Part shown: piece by piece, positions 1 through 8,652 of the stretch
Numbering within the stretch: the stretch's first letter is position 1
How the letters are laid out: the number at the start of each line of letters is the position of its first letter
DNA from: Pseudoalteromonas shioyasakiensis
GTDB lineage: Bacteria; Pseudomonadota; Gammaproteobacteria; Enterobacterales; Alteromonadaceae
Assembly: GCA_013391845.1 (NCBI GenBank)
Contig: CP058414.1
Location: 3,086,501-3,150,500, forward strand
DNA length: 64,000 bases
Reading direction: 5' to 3'
Notes under the pieces: generated by a model
What the model was told of the DNA's origin: nothing
Seen by the model: the letters and a program-made list of their open reading frames with translations, nothing else
The model's database searches: none
Program-made: the position numbers and the translations under genes

Positions 1-504
1 AATTCGCTCAGCCTGATTACCCGCGTAATACACAACCGCGGCAAGGGCAAAGTACCGGATTGAACGAGCAATGACCGTTGCCAGTAAAAATAGAAAAATT
101 GAATACTTAGTTGCTCCAGCTGCAAGCATGGCAATTTGAAATGGAATAGGAACGATGCCGAGCGTCAGTACAAACCAAAAGCCTTGTGCTTGCATTTTTT
201 GTTTAACTTGCTCAAATTGCTCTGGGTTTGAGAAGGTATTAATAACCCAATCCCCAACCACATCAAATAGATAATAGCCGAGGGCATAACCAAAAATAGC
301 GCCGACAATACAGCCAATCGTCGCCATTAATGCAATTAACCAAAGCTTTTCACGACGGGCTTGCATTAACGGAACAAGTACAGCTTCAAGAGGTATTGGC
401 ACTATGGTTGACTCTAAAAATGATGCCACCGTAATCGATTTAAGCATATGTTTTGAGTCGATAAACTGCCGTGTTTTTTGCTTAAGCTTTTTAGCAATCG
501 CCAT
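1..504 (-). CDS. DedA/YqaA family membrane protein (partial, C-terminus outside window)
   Basis: The reading frame starts at an ATG at 504 and stays open to the window edge, so at least 168 residues are visible and the C-terminus is missing. It reads as a SNARE-associated/VTT (DedA superfamily) inner-membrane protein of the YqaA type. After a short basic N-terminus (MAIAKKLKQKTRQF) come the typical E-x3-PIP-xE segment (ESTIVPIPLEAVLVPL), a glycine-rich helix and a second proline-containing re-entrant motif (LGIVPIPFQIAMLAAG), followed by further hydrophobic segments. DedA proteins are linked to undecaprenyl-phosphate or phospholipid recycling and membrane homeostasis; which applies here cannot be told. 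It is divergent from nothing close; the next gene also runs on the minus strand, after about 60 bases. Confidence 0.85.
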   Translation of the reverse strand, partial: MAIAKKLKQKTRQFIDSKHMLKSITVASFLESTIVPIPLEAVLVPLMQARREKLWLIALMATIGCIVGAIFGYALGYYLFDVVGDWVINTFSNPEQFEQVKQKMQAQGFWFVLTLGIVPIPFQIAMLAAGATKYSIFLFLLATVIARSIRYFALAAVVYYAGNQAERI

Positions 505-563
505 TATTCATCCTTAATTTTTTTGTTGCGTTTTAGATTACAACAAAAACCCTTAACCGTACC

Positions 564-1472
564 TTACGGATTATGAATATAACGGCTACGACCTTGGTTT
601 TTAGCCAAATAAAGCGCCTGATCGGCACGCTTCATAGTATTGCTAAACGTTTCTGTAGTACGTTTAATTGCTGACCCCACACTTACGCTGAGCGTTTTAC
701 TAGGAGTAACCAAAACGTTACTTGCCATACATAGCAGTTGTTGACAGGTCTGGCTCAATATTACGCGATCATCAGTTGGTACGTATAAAGCAAACTCTTC
801 TCCACCTATACGTGCAAATAAAATAGTTTGCTCTAATGCCTTGTGGCACTGCAGCACAAAATCAACCAGTACCTGATCACCCACATCATGGCCGTACTCA
901 TCATTTATCGCTTTAAAATGATCAATATCTACAATCACAATACTAAATGGTCGGTCTTGATTCTGTTGTACATAGTGATAAAAATATCGGCGGTTATAAG
1001 CCTTAGTAAGCACATCGGTTTTAAGCTCTTCCTCTAGCTGTTCACGAGTTTTTGCTAAATCTGACAATACTAAAAACAAACCAAAACCAGTGACCAACAT
1101 ACCAATCGTTCGACTAATATCTTCAATATAAATCCCAACCCAGATAGGTTGGAACACTAGCTCATCAAGAAAGTCAAAAGTCAGCCCAACACTCCACAAA
1201 AAAATACCAATACTTAAAAATATATAGCTTCTTTTTGCAACTACCGATGTTTGTACAAAAGCGAACATACATATGAGGATCAGTAAATTAATCGCATCTG
1301 TTAATACGCCATTGAGGTAGATATCATTTTCTAATCGATAAAAATGGTAGAGGTATATCACCACAATCATTAGTAATGACATAATAAACACGCTGATAAA
1401 TAACTGCTTTATAACTAGCGGTACTGAACTTAACTCAGCTTTCACTTTGATTGTTGGGGGTTGTTTACTCAT
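564..1472 (-). CDS. membrane-anchored diguanylate cyclase (GGDEF)
   Basis: A 302-residue protein with four to five hydrophobic segments in residues about 20-140, a short linker, then a complete GGDEF domain (residues about 150-302). The signature is GGEEF at residues 223-227, with the expected D-x-D-x-F-K metal and substrate region (VDIDHFKAIN) and the NDEYGHDVGD motif. It should make cyclic di-GMP from two GTP at the inner face of the inner membrane. The four residues at the product-inhibition site (RxxD five residues before GGEEF) read EQTI, so the I-site is absent and feedback inhibition is not expected through it. The membrane part is not a named sensor domain I recognise. Single gene, minus strand; nearest neighbour is the DedA gene downstream. 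Confidence 0.92.
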   Translation of the reverse strand: MSKQPPTIKVKAELSSVPLVIKQLFISVFIMSLLMIVVIYLYHFYRLENDIYLNGVLTDAINLLILICMFAFVQTSVVAKRSYIFLSIGIFLWSVGLTFDFLDELVFQPIWVGIYIEDISRTIGMLVTGFGLFLVLSDLAKTREQLEEELKTDVLTKAYNRRYFYHYVQQNQDRPFSIVIVDIDHFKAINDEYGHDVGDQVLVDFVLQCHKALEQTILFARIGGEEFALYVPTDDRVILSQTCQQLLCMASNVLVTPSKTLSVSVGSAIKRTTETFSNTMKRADQALYLAKNQGRSRYIHNP

Positions 1473-1678
1473 AAGAGATCACGACAACTTACTGCAATTG
1501 AACCAACATTAGCAAAGCGTGTTTAAAAGTACATGGCAAAGCGCCTGTGAATTTCAAAAACCAGCATTTTGACTGAAGAACTCAGCCTAAAAACAACCCC
1601 TTTTGCTCAGTAAAAAGTTCTACATTTACGCTATTTTCTGATAAATATCGCATTTCTGGCATCATTTTTTTATCATCT

Positions 1679-2944
1679 ATGCGGATTCTGTTTAATACAT
1701 TTACTAGCATAATGACTAACACACGATTTATTCCTTTTCGAAAACACGACATTATTAATCTTTGCCAAGTCTACTTGGGCGAACGGCAGAAAGCGTCATT
1801 TATAGAGTTTTGTGTATTACTACAAAGCGTGACACATTATCAATATCACGAGCTGTTGGAATCATTAAAAGATAATTACGCGCCATTTGACCCAAATAGC
1901 GACACCCGCACACTAAAACCGATTACCAACGAGCAACGTGCCTGCTATCAATCTGCGTTTGCAAAAGATTTTGCCACGGTACTCAATGCTGCCAACTTTG
2001 AAACCATTACCAATCAAGACTTACAAGACGCGCTTAATGAAGAGTCATTATTTAAAGTACGTTTGGCCGTTGAGTTTGATGATTTTGCTGAAGTGGTATT
2101 TTACCGTCGTGGCGAATCGCAAAAAACCGAGACTTTGCGAAGCTTCTGGGGGCTTAAGAAAAAGCAAATTCAGTTTACTAACTACGACCGCGTTGCCGTA
2201 TTCATCCGCTTTAAAGACGAGCAGTATTTTTTAAAAAAAGGCAAAATGCCGCTAGGCTTTGAGCCAAACTCAACTATCGTCAAACTATTCCAGAATGTAC
2301 CAAAAGCCGATTTAGAAATGCTGTTTCCCAATAGTGAAGTAAAAATGCGCCCTATAGATAAACTCATTATTGGCTCATCAGCACTAATTGGTGGTGCTGT
2401 AGTTTTAGTAACAAAATTAGGCGCCTCAATTCTACTTCTTATTGCTATGATTGCTTTTTGGGGTGGTTGGCGTAGTGAAGAAGTGCACATGAGTCAGCAG
2501 CACTTTATAACCTTTGCAATCGGCATGGGAGTGTTTGGCAGCTTTATCTTTAAAGAGTGGAGTAAATTTAAAAACCGTAAAATTCGCTTTATGAAAGCAC
2601 TGGCCGACAACTTATATTTTAAAAACTTGGATAACAATGCTGGTGTTTTTCATACCCTTGTCGACGCAGCTGAAGAAGAGGATGTTAAAGAAGCTCTGCT
2701 TGCCTACACCTTTTTATTAAAAGCCAACACAACAATGAGCGCAGAACAATTAGATAAGAGAATTGAGCAGTGGTTCAACGAACAACACAATTGCCAACTC
2801 GATTTCGAAATTGATGATGCCTTAAACAAGCTCGTAAAGCTTGAGCTGGTTAATCAGCAAGATGACGTTTATACAGCAGTTGATTTAGATAAGGCCAAAC
2901 AGCGCTTAGATACGCGTTGGGATGACTATTTTAAGTTTTCCTAA
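1679..2944 (+). CDS. DUF3754/TMEM143-family membrane protein
   Basis: A 421-residue protein resembling the DUF3754 (TMEM143-like) family: an N-terminal RFIPFRKHDI stretch, a long soluble region with FRVxLAVEFDDFAEVVFYRRG-like content, the conserved TNYDRVAVFIRF strand, and two adjacent transmembrane helices around residues 230-300 followed by a basic C-terminal region with a predicted winged-helix-like end. Function of the family is unknown. The start is uncertain: ATG at 1679 has no clear ribosome site; ATG at 1712 (MTNTRFIPF) lies closer to the conserved N-terminus and is equally possible. It stands alone, with the GGDEF gene divergent upstream and a peptidase gene downstream. Confidence 0.8.
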   Translation: MRILFNTFTSIMTNTRFIPFRKHDIINLCQVYLGERQKASFIEFCVLLQSVTHYQYHELLESLKDNYAPFDPNSDTRTLKPITNEQRACYQSAFAKDFATVLNAANFETITNQDLQDALNEESLFKVRLAVEFDDFAEVVFYRRGESQKTETLRSFWGLKKKQIQFTNYDRVAVFIRFKDEQYFLKKGKMPLGFEPNSTIVKLFQNVPKADLEMLFPNSEVKMRPIDKLIIGSSALIGGAVVLVTKLGASILLLIAMIAFWGGWRSEEVHMSQQHFITFAIGMGVFGSFIFKEWSKFKNRKIRFMKALADNLYFKNLDNNAGVFHTLVDAAEEEDVKEALLAYTFLLKANTTMSAEQLDKRIEQWFNEQHNCQLDFEIDDALNKLVKLELVNQQDDVYTAVDLDKAKQRLDTRWDDYFKFS

Positions 2945-3085
2945 GCCTTTAAAATCAGCTACTAGCACGCACAAATAGACTTTGCGTTAATTCAACTGGG
3001 GTAAATGCAACTTTATCTCAATGTGCTTGCGCACAGAATGCTCTGCTTTTAGGATAAAATTTTACGGCTAAAAAAAGACCATTCC

Positions 3086-5125
3086 ATGCAATTAAAAAAA
3101 ACAATCCTCATTGGAGCCAGTTTGCTATGCGCAGCAACCACGGCTCAGGTATATGCTAACGACAAGTTTGTCTCAGAAGATATTTTTCAACTTGAATACG
3201 CAGGTGACCCACAAATAAGTCCAGACGGTAAAAAAATCGTTTATGTGCGCAGCGGCTACGACATCATGAAAGATGGCAACAAGCGTAGCTTTTGGCTGTA
3301 CGATATAAAATCAGGCCAACACACACCGCTTTTCTCTGATGAGCATAACTATAGCCAACCTACTTGGTCTCCAGATAGCAAGAAAATTGCTTTTACCAGT
3401 AACTCAAGCGGCTCAAATCAACTTCACGTTTATTGGTTAACGCAAGACAAACAAGCATTATTAACGCAACTGCCAAAATCAGTACGTAACTTAACCTGGT
3501 CGAATGACTCTGAGCAAATTGCTTTCACTATGAGCATTCCTGAAGGTAAATCTGCGTTCGCTAAATCAGTAAAACTGCCGAAGAAACCAAAAGGTGCCGA
3601 GTGGTCAAAACCTGTTAGAGTTTTTGAAAAGGCACGCTATCAAGCTGATGGCGCTGGCTTTTTAGAGCCTTCATATCGTCACGTTTTTGTTATTCCGGTT
3701 TCGGGTGGCACACCACGTCAGTTAACATCGGGTGATTATCAGCATTATGGCCCACTAGCATGGGATCCAAGTAACACAAAACTGGCTTTTTCTGCAGATC
3801 GCAATGATGAGTGGGAGTACCGCACAACTGAGTCAGACCTTTATGAAATTAATGTAAAATCAGGTGAGCTTACGCAGCTAACTGATTTGCCTGGCCGTGA
3901 AACTAAGCCTCGTTACGCTAAAGACGGTGATGAACTTGCCTTTGTTGCCCGTGACAACGCGCCTGTGCCTTATATTAACTCAACACTATCTATGCTCGAT
4001 TTAGATGATAAATCAATCAAGCATATTACTGAAAAATTAGACCGTTCAGTGGCTGATTATAAGTGGTCAGGCGATGGCGACTTTGTTATTCAGTACGATG
4101 ATTTTGGTAAGCGTAAGCTCGCTAAAGTAAACAGCCGCGGTAAGGTAACTGATTTAACTGATACCGTGTCGGGCACTTCAATTGGTCGTCCGTATATCAG
4201 TGGTAGTTTCAGCATGGCCAATAATGGTGCCATTGCTTACACTACTGGCAGTGAATACCGCCCAGCTGATTTAGGCTACCTTTACAAAGGTAAAAAGAAA
4301 ACGCTCACTTCATTAAACGAAGATGTGTTAGGTCATAAAAAGCTTGGTAAAGTGCACGAGCTGAATGTTAAATCGCAGTTCGATGGCCAAGCAATTCAAG
4401 GTTGGTACATCACACCACCTGATTTTGATGAAAGCAAGCAATATCCATTAATGGTTGAAATTCACGGCGGCCCACACCTGGCCTATGGCCCAAGCTTTAC
4501 TGCTGAATTACAACGTTATGCCGCTGAAGGTTACGTGGTTGTGTATGTTAATTACCGTGGTTCAACAAGTTACGGTAAAGACTTTGCATTACTGCTAGAC
4601 GGTAAATACAGCTCTGAAGAGGACTTTGCCGATCATAACTCTGCGGTTGATGCGATGATTGCTAAAGGCTTTATCGACAAAGATAACTTATTTATTGCTG
4701 GTGGCTCAGCAGGTGGTATTGCAACGGCTTATGCTGTTGGTTTAACAAACCGCTTCAACGCGGCTGCGATTACCAAACCGGTGATCAACTGGTTAAGTAA
4801 AACTCTTTCAGCTGACAGCTACATTGGTCAAATTCGTAACCAGTTCCCTGGCATGCCTTGGGATAATGTTGAGCATTACTGGAAACGTTCGCCGCTTTCA
4901 TTAGTAGGTAACGTAACCACGCCATCATTGATCATGACAGGTGAAGAAGACCGCCGTACGCCAATTTCAGAATCAGAGCAATTCTACCAAGCACTAAAAC
5001 TGCAAAAAGTAGATACCGTACTTATTCGTGTACCAGGCTCGCCACATGGTATTGCAGGTCGTCCATCACGCATGATTTCTAAAATTGAATACACGCTTGC
5101 GTGGTTCAAACAATATCAGAAGTAA
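3086..5125 (+). CDS. secreted S9-family prolyl oligopeptidase/acylaminoacyl peptidase
   Basis: A 679-residue protein with a signal peptide (basic MQLKKT, hydrophobic core, cleavage near VYA-ND), so periplasmic or exported. Residues about 30-400 contain WD40-like/TolB-type beta-propeller repeats (PDGKKIVYVRSG, SPDSKKIAFTS, DPSNTKLAFSADRNDE). The C-terminal alpha/beta-hydrolase domain has the nucleophile elbow GGSAGG with Ser541, a following Asp in GEEDRRTP and His in GSPHGI, completing the Ser-Asp-His triad. The family (MEROPS S9, acylaminoacyl/dipeptidyl peptidase branch) cuts short peptides, so the likely role is peptide scavenging, typical for protein-degrading marine Alteromonadales. Single gene, ended by a strong hairpin shared with the convergent ROK gene. 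Confidence 0.92.
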   Translation: MQLKKTILIGASLLCAATTAQVYANDKFVSEDIFQLEYAGDPQISPDGKKIVYVRSGYDIMKDGNKRSFWLYDIKSGQHTPLFSDEHNYSQPTWSPDSKKIAFTSNSSGSNQLHVYWLTQDKQALLTQLPKSVRNLTWSNDSEQIAFTMSIPEGKSAFAKSVKLPKKPKGAEWSKPVRVFEKARYQADGAGFLEPSYRHVFVIPVSGGTPRQLTSGDYQHYGPLAWDPSNTKLAFSADRNDEWEYRTTESDLYEINVKSGELTQLTDLPGRETKPRYAKDGDELAFVARDNAPVPYINSTLSMLDLDDKSIKHITEKLDRSVADYKWSGDGDFVIQYDDFGKRKLAKVNSRGKVTDLTDTVSGTSIGRPYISGSFSMANNGAIAYTTGSEYRPADLGYLYKGKKKTLTSLNEDVLGHKKLGKVHELNVKSQFDGQAIQGWYITPPDFDESKQYPLMVEIHGGPHLAYGPSFTAELQRYAAEGYVVVYVNYRGSTSYGKDFALLLDGKYSSEEDFADHNSAVDAMIAKGFIDKDNLFIAGGSAGGIATAYAVGLTNRFNAAAITKPVINWLSKTLSADSYIGQIRNQFPGMPWDNVEHYWKRSPLSLVGNVTTPSLIMTGEEDRRTPISESEQFYQALKLQKVDTVLIRVPGSPHGIAGRPSRMISKIEYTLAWFKQYQK

Positions 5126-5128
5126 TAA

Positions 5129-5163
5129 TTTAAACAGGAGTGAGCTGCTCACTCCTGTTTAAA
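5129..5163. terminator. bidirectional terminator
   Basis: Perfect inverted repeat with 17-bp arms around a single T, core AACAGGAGTGAGC, with A/T tails on both sides. It lies between the convergent S9 peptidase and ROK genes and overlaps the ROK stop codon at 5159-5161. Confidence 0.85.
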
Positions 5164-6301
5164 AATAATGACGACTAAGCGCGAGTTGAGCAGAACCTAT
5201 CGACTGCGCTTTTTCTCCACAAATACCTAAACTCACTTCACACGAGCGCAACCCACGACTATCTAACTTTGTAAATGCTTCAACAGATAGCTGTTTGAGC
5301 AGTTGTAAAGCCTTACTTGGCAGTGGCGAATCAATAATCACCGCTTGCATATCTAACAAACTCAAACTGTTATGCATTGCTAGGCTTATTGCCTTCGCAG
5401 CCTGCTCTAGCCAAGGGCTAATAAGCGCTTTATGAGCAATAAATTGACTTTCTGTTAGTTCATAGACCGATATATTTAGCTGTCGTTGATCAAATAACGT
5501 CTGTAGCGTCAATAGTGAACACTGACTAAGCAATTGCTCTCTTTTAGTGTTAAGCATCGAACCAATGGCACCAGCATTGCCACTTTTTCCCTCCAGAACT
5601 TGGTTATTAATAACCACTGCGCCACCTAAAAAAGCGCCTAGATAAACATACAAAAAATCATTGTAATTTTTGGGGTTGCCAAAACTTAATTCAGCACAGC
5701 AAGCCGCATTATTGTCGTTACTAATAAAAGCAGGTAATCCAAACTGGCTTTCTAAATAGGTTTTTAAGTCAAAATTCTGCCATTGCGACAACGAACTTTT
5801 GCAGCTCTCCATCGACGCCTGCCATTGCCAAATATCAAACGGCATAGCGACCCCTAAACCACACACACGCGCCCTTAATTCAGGCTCTAGTTGAGTTTTT
5901 AATTGTGGGATATGTATTTCTAAAAATGCTTTAAGTTCATCGACAGAGGGCTCTTCCACTTCAACTGATATGCTGGCTCTTTGGTTACTTTGTAGGTCAA
6001 CTAAAATAAGGTCAAAACGACGTCGACCAATTTTCAAACCAAAACTAAATGCGCCATCTGGGTTGAGTCTAAACGGCACGCTAGGCTGCCCTACTCGTCC
6101 CTTTAAAGGTGCTCCTCGCAGTAATAAGTTGTCTTCTTCTAGCTTATTAATATTTACCATCGCAGCTTGAGCAGATAAAGATAGCGCCTTAGCTATTTGC
6201 GCTTTAGGCATACTTTCATGCTGCCTAATTAAGCTTAAGATGGCACGTTCGTTACAGCTTCTCACTGTTGGGTTTAGACTGCGATTCATAACATCCTTCA
6301 T
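5159..6301 (-). CDS. ROK-family transcriptional regulator (degenerate zinc motif)
   Basis: A 380-residue NagC/Mlc-like ROK protein. Residues about 20-65 form a winged helix-turn-helix (KAQIAKALSLSAQAAMVNINKL, then GRVGQPSVPFRLNP, the usual hinge into the ROK fold). The ROK domain keeps a FISNDNNAACCAELSFG segment matching the ND-x-N-A-A sugar-site signature. The zinc-binding stretch that normally follows G-A-G-E-x-G-H (C-x-C-G-x2-G-C) is missing: the region reads GNAGAIGSMLNTKREQLL without His or paired Cys. The protein therefore probably binds DNA and a sugar effector but lost the structural zinc site. Divergent from the FucP-like permease at 6444 across a 43-bp perfect palindrome, it most likely represses that permease and itself in response to a sugar. 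Effector unknown. Confidence 0.85.
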   Translation of the reverse strand: MKDVMNRSLNPTVRSCNERAILSLIRQHESMPKAQIAKALSLSAQAAMVNINKLEEDNLLLRGAPLKGRVGQPSVPFRLNPDGAFSFGLKIGRRRFDLILVDLQSNQRASISVEVEEPSVDELKAFLEIHIPQLKTQLEPELRARVCGLGVAMPFDIWQWQASMESCKSSLSQWQNFDLKTYLESQFGLPAFISNDNNAACCAELSFGNPKNYNDFLYVYLGAFLGGAVVINNQVLEGKSGNAGAIGSMLNTKREQLLSQCSLLTLQTLFDQRQLNISVYELTESQFIAHKALISPWLEQAAKAISLAMHNSLSLLDMQAVIIDSPLPSKALQLLKQLSVEAFTKLDSRGLRSCEVSLGICGEKAQSIGSAQLALSRHYF

Positions 6302-6351
6302 AGTAAAGTCTCATGAGCGGCCTATTAGACCTGTTTGTCATACTATCTGCC

Positions 6352-6394
6352 ACTATAAATAATAAATCAACCTAGTTGATTTATTATTTATAGT
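6352..6394. promoter_or_regulatory. 43-bp perfect palindrome, probable ROK operator
   Basis: Two 20-bp arms (6352-6371 and 6375-6394) are exact reverse complements around a 3-nt centre CTA. The inner core is AATCAACCTAGTTGATT. It sits in the 142-bp divergent region between the ROK regulator (start 6301) and the sugar permease (start 6444), 50 bp from each start codon. That symmetric position argues for a shared operator controlling both promoters; a terminator is unlikely because it lies between two divergent starts. Confidence 0.75.
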
Positions 6395-6443
6395 CGTGAA
6401 TACTGTCGCTTACAACAATATGAACACATTAAACTGGTGAGCT

Positions 6444-7757
6444 ATGCAAACACAGTCCGCTATTGTATCGCGCCAAATGCTTTGGCCTTTTATTCTACTT
6501 ACAATTTGCTTTGCAGCTTGGGGCACTGCAGCCAATATGACAGACCCATTAGTTAAAGTTTTTAGCAAAACATTTTCGATGAGTGCGCTGCAATCTGCCT
6601 TAGTGCAATTTAGTTATTATGGCGCTTACTTTTGCTTGGCTTTACCCGCTGCAATGATTAACAGACGGTTTAATTACAAAACTGGGTTGCTAGTTGGTTT
6701 AGCCATGGCCGCATGTGGAGCATTACTGTTTTATCCCGCCAGCCAAACCATGCTCTATAGTCACTTTTTATTAGCCTTGTTTATTCTTGCGGGCGGTTTG
6801 TCTATTTTAGAAACCTCTGCAAATCCTTATGTTATGCAGCTTGGATGCGAACAAACAGCAACTCGCAGGCTCAACCTAGCCCAAGCCTTCAATCCTGTGG
6901 GTACTAATATAGGTGTGTTTTTGGCTGCTACTTTAATCTTGCCAAACTTAAATCAAGCAGATAGTGCTGGCCGCGCCCTAATGAGTGAGGCGCAATTAAA
7001 AACAGTTGTGAGTGCTGAACTTAATGCCGTAATGGTGCCGTATGTCGGTATGGCGTGTTGTTTAATCTTGCTGTGGCTATGTATCTTTTGTAGCCGATCG
7101 CCTGCAACAGTAGCAAAAGCGGCAACACCAGCTCGAAAGCTTAAAAAAACCTTTCAACATTTGTACCAAAATAAGCATTATCGATTTGGTGTGCTAGCAC
7201 AGTTTTTTAATGTTGGAGCCCAAACTTGTGTGTGGACTTACACCATCGGCTATACGATGGAAGCTCTTAACACAACTGAAGTTACGGGCGGCCAAGTCTT
7301 ACAGTATTCTATGTTGGTGTTTTTAGTGTCACGCTTCTTTATGACTTGGCTAATGCGCTTTATAAACGCGGCTAAATTGCTCCGTTTTATGGCCTTAGGT
7401 GCAGCCGTACTTTGTTTTGTTGTTGCAACCCAAGTTAATTTAGCTGGTGTGATAGCACTCGTTGCTATTTCAAGTTGTCTCTCTTTGATGTTTCCAACTA
7501 TTTACGGGACGGCACTTGAGGGTTTAGGCGATGATGCAAAGGTCGGCGCGGCAGGCTTAGTTATGGCGATTTTAGGAGGAGCATTTTTACCCCTGATCCA
7601 AGCCGCAACTATCGATGCATTTAACACTGCTGTGTCATTTGTTGTTCCGCTCATTTGCTTTTTGGTTGTAGCTTTATATGGTCACCACAGCAAAGTAGCA
7701 GCTCACTTCGTTAAGCAAACTGATATAAAACTCCACGCAGGGCAGTTGCAGGACTAA
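6444..7757 (+). CDS. FucP-like sugar:proton symporter (MFS)
   Basis: A 437-residue major facilitator with about twelve hydrophobic segments. The N-terminal motif FAAWGTAANMTDPLVKVFSKTFSMS and the ETSANPYVMQLG segment followed by RRLNLAQAFNPVGTNIG are hallmarks of the FucP/GlcP/NagP sugar-porter family. It should import a monosaccharide with protons across the inner membrane. Ribosome site: weak (CTGGTGAGCT) just upstream of ATG 6444. The divergent ROK regulator and the palindrome suggest induction by its substrate. No catabolic kinase or isomerase is adjacent, so the substrate (fucose, mannose, GlcNAc, glucose) cannot be named from context. Confidence 0.88.
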   Translation: MQTQSAIVSRQMLWPFILLTICFAAWGTAANMTDPLVKVFSKTFSMSALQSALVQFSYYGAYFCLALPAAMINRRFNYKTGLLVGLAMAACGALLFYPASQTMLYSHFLLALFILAGGLSILETSANPYVMQLGCEQTATRRLNLAQAFNPVGTNIGVFLAATLILPNLNQADSAGRALMSEAQLKTVVSAELNAVMVPYVGMACCLILLWLCIFCSRSPATVAKAATPARKLKKTFQHLYQNKHYRFGVLAQFFNVGAQTCVWTYTIGYTMEALNTTEVTGGQVLQYSMLVFLVSRFFMTWLMRFINAAKLLRFMALGAAVLCFVVATQVNLAGVIALVAISSCLSLMFPTIYGTALEGLGDDAKVGAAGLVMAILGGAFLPLIQAATIDAFNTAVSFVVPLICFLVVALYGHHSKVAAHFVKQTDIKLHAGQLQD

Positions 7758-7816
7758 ACGCATCAATGAGATAATGCACCTCGTTTACCTACTTAAGCGA
7801 GGTGTATCATCAATTA

Positions 7817-8188
7817 ATGGCACATATTACATTTTTCTTGGTCAAATTTTTGGCCTTTTCTGTTGGCTGTTTTGCCTGCTTTTTGCTTCATGACCAAGCC
7901 AATGTTGCCCTTGTTTTATCTGCCGCTGTTACCGGTTTAGTTGGCACATTTATTCCTTTCCCGGCTCGTTTTGGAAATCACCCTTATGCAGCTATTTACG
8001 CAGGAAGCTTTGCCGGCATGTGCTCATCAAGTTTAATTGATAGTTACTGGGAACTAAGTTTTATTTCTTTGATCGGTGCCTGTCTTTATATGCTAACTAT
8101 GAATCTATTTGCAGGTTTTGGTGGTCGCCTTGGTAGTGTTGCCTTTGCCAGTGTTGCTCTGTTTATGATGGCTAAAGGAGTCTTATAG
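7817..8188 (+). CDS. small multi-pass membrane protein, first of a paralogous pair
   Basis: About 123 residues, four hydrophobic segments, no recognised function. Start is unsettled: ATG 7817 (MAHITFFLVKF) is chosen; a GTG at 7802 would add five residues but lies inside an inverted repeat. The C-terminal half contains AGSFAGM and, later, GFGGRLGS. The same spaced motifs (GGTFIGM and GYGGALGL) occur in the next gene, so the two are diverged copies of one fold. The downstream gene overlaps this stop by one base (TAGTG), indicating translational coupling. It follows the sugar permease by 60 bp and may be in its transcript. Confidence 0.7.
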   Translation: MAHITFFLVKFLAFSVGCFACFLLHDQANVALVLSAAVTGLVGTFIPFPARFGNHPYAAIYAGSFAGMCSSSLIDSYWELSFISLIGACLYMLTMNLFAGFGGRLGSVAFASVALFMMAKGVL

Positions 8189-8568
8189 TGGATATATTTA
8201 TAGCACTAACAGCTTTAGCAGGTGCATTATCTACCTACCTAATAGCACATCATAATCGCTTTGATGCCATTCGAGCATCTGCTGCCTCAAGCATTATTGC
8301 TTATGGCATTTTGAGCTTATTACCAGTAAATTTAGCGCTTTACTCTGTGGCATTTTTTGGCGGGACGTTTATTGGTATGAGCGCACCAAAGCGCTTTGGA
8401 TTCTTCACGTTAACTATTTCTTCTTTACTATTTTCTATCTTATTTGAATACTTAGTCCCTCTATTGGATGGCTATGGTGGTGCACTAGGCTTGAGTGCCT
8501 TTTTATCGGTCTGTATTTGCCACATAGGCATTTTAATGGGCGCACCACGCAGTAAGAAAAGCAATTAA
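8188..8568 (+). CDS. small multi-pass membrane protein, second of a paralogous pair
   Basis: A 126-residue hydrophobic protein with about four membrane segments. GTG start at 8188 overlaps the stop of the preceding gene and has a good ribosome site (AAAGGAG, about nine bases before). The central GGTFIGMSAPKRFG and the later GYGGALGLSAF align by spacing with AGSFAGM and GFGGRLGS of the partner, so the pair probably forms a hetero-oligomer, as paired small transporters often do. I do not recognise the family with certainty; a distant relation to the ThrE-type integral membrane domain is a guess only. Ends with a basic tail (APRSKKSN). Confidence 0.75.
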   Translation: MDIFIALTALAGALSTYLIAHHNRFDAIRASAASSIIAYGILSLLPVNLALYSVAFFGGTFIGMSAPKRFGFFTLTISSLLFSILFEYLVPLLDGYGGALGLSAFLSVCICHIGILMGAPRSKKSN

Positions 8569-8652
8569 ATATTCCAGGCCTTTTAAAAGCCTATACCTTT
8601 GCATTAAGATTTATTAGTATGTTAATTGTTTATTTATAAATAATGGATATTT

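Noticed and set aside
8577..8596. AGGC-TTTT-AAAA-GCCT hairpin after the second small membrane gene
   Set aside because: Bulged stem without loop room or T-run; too weak to call a terminator.
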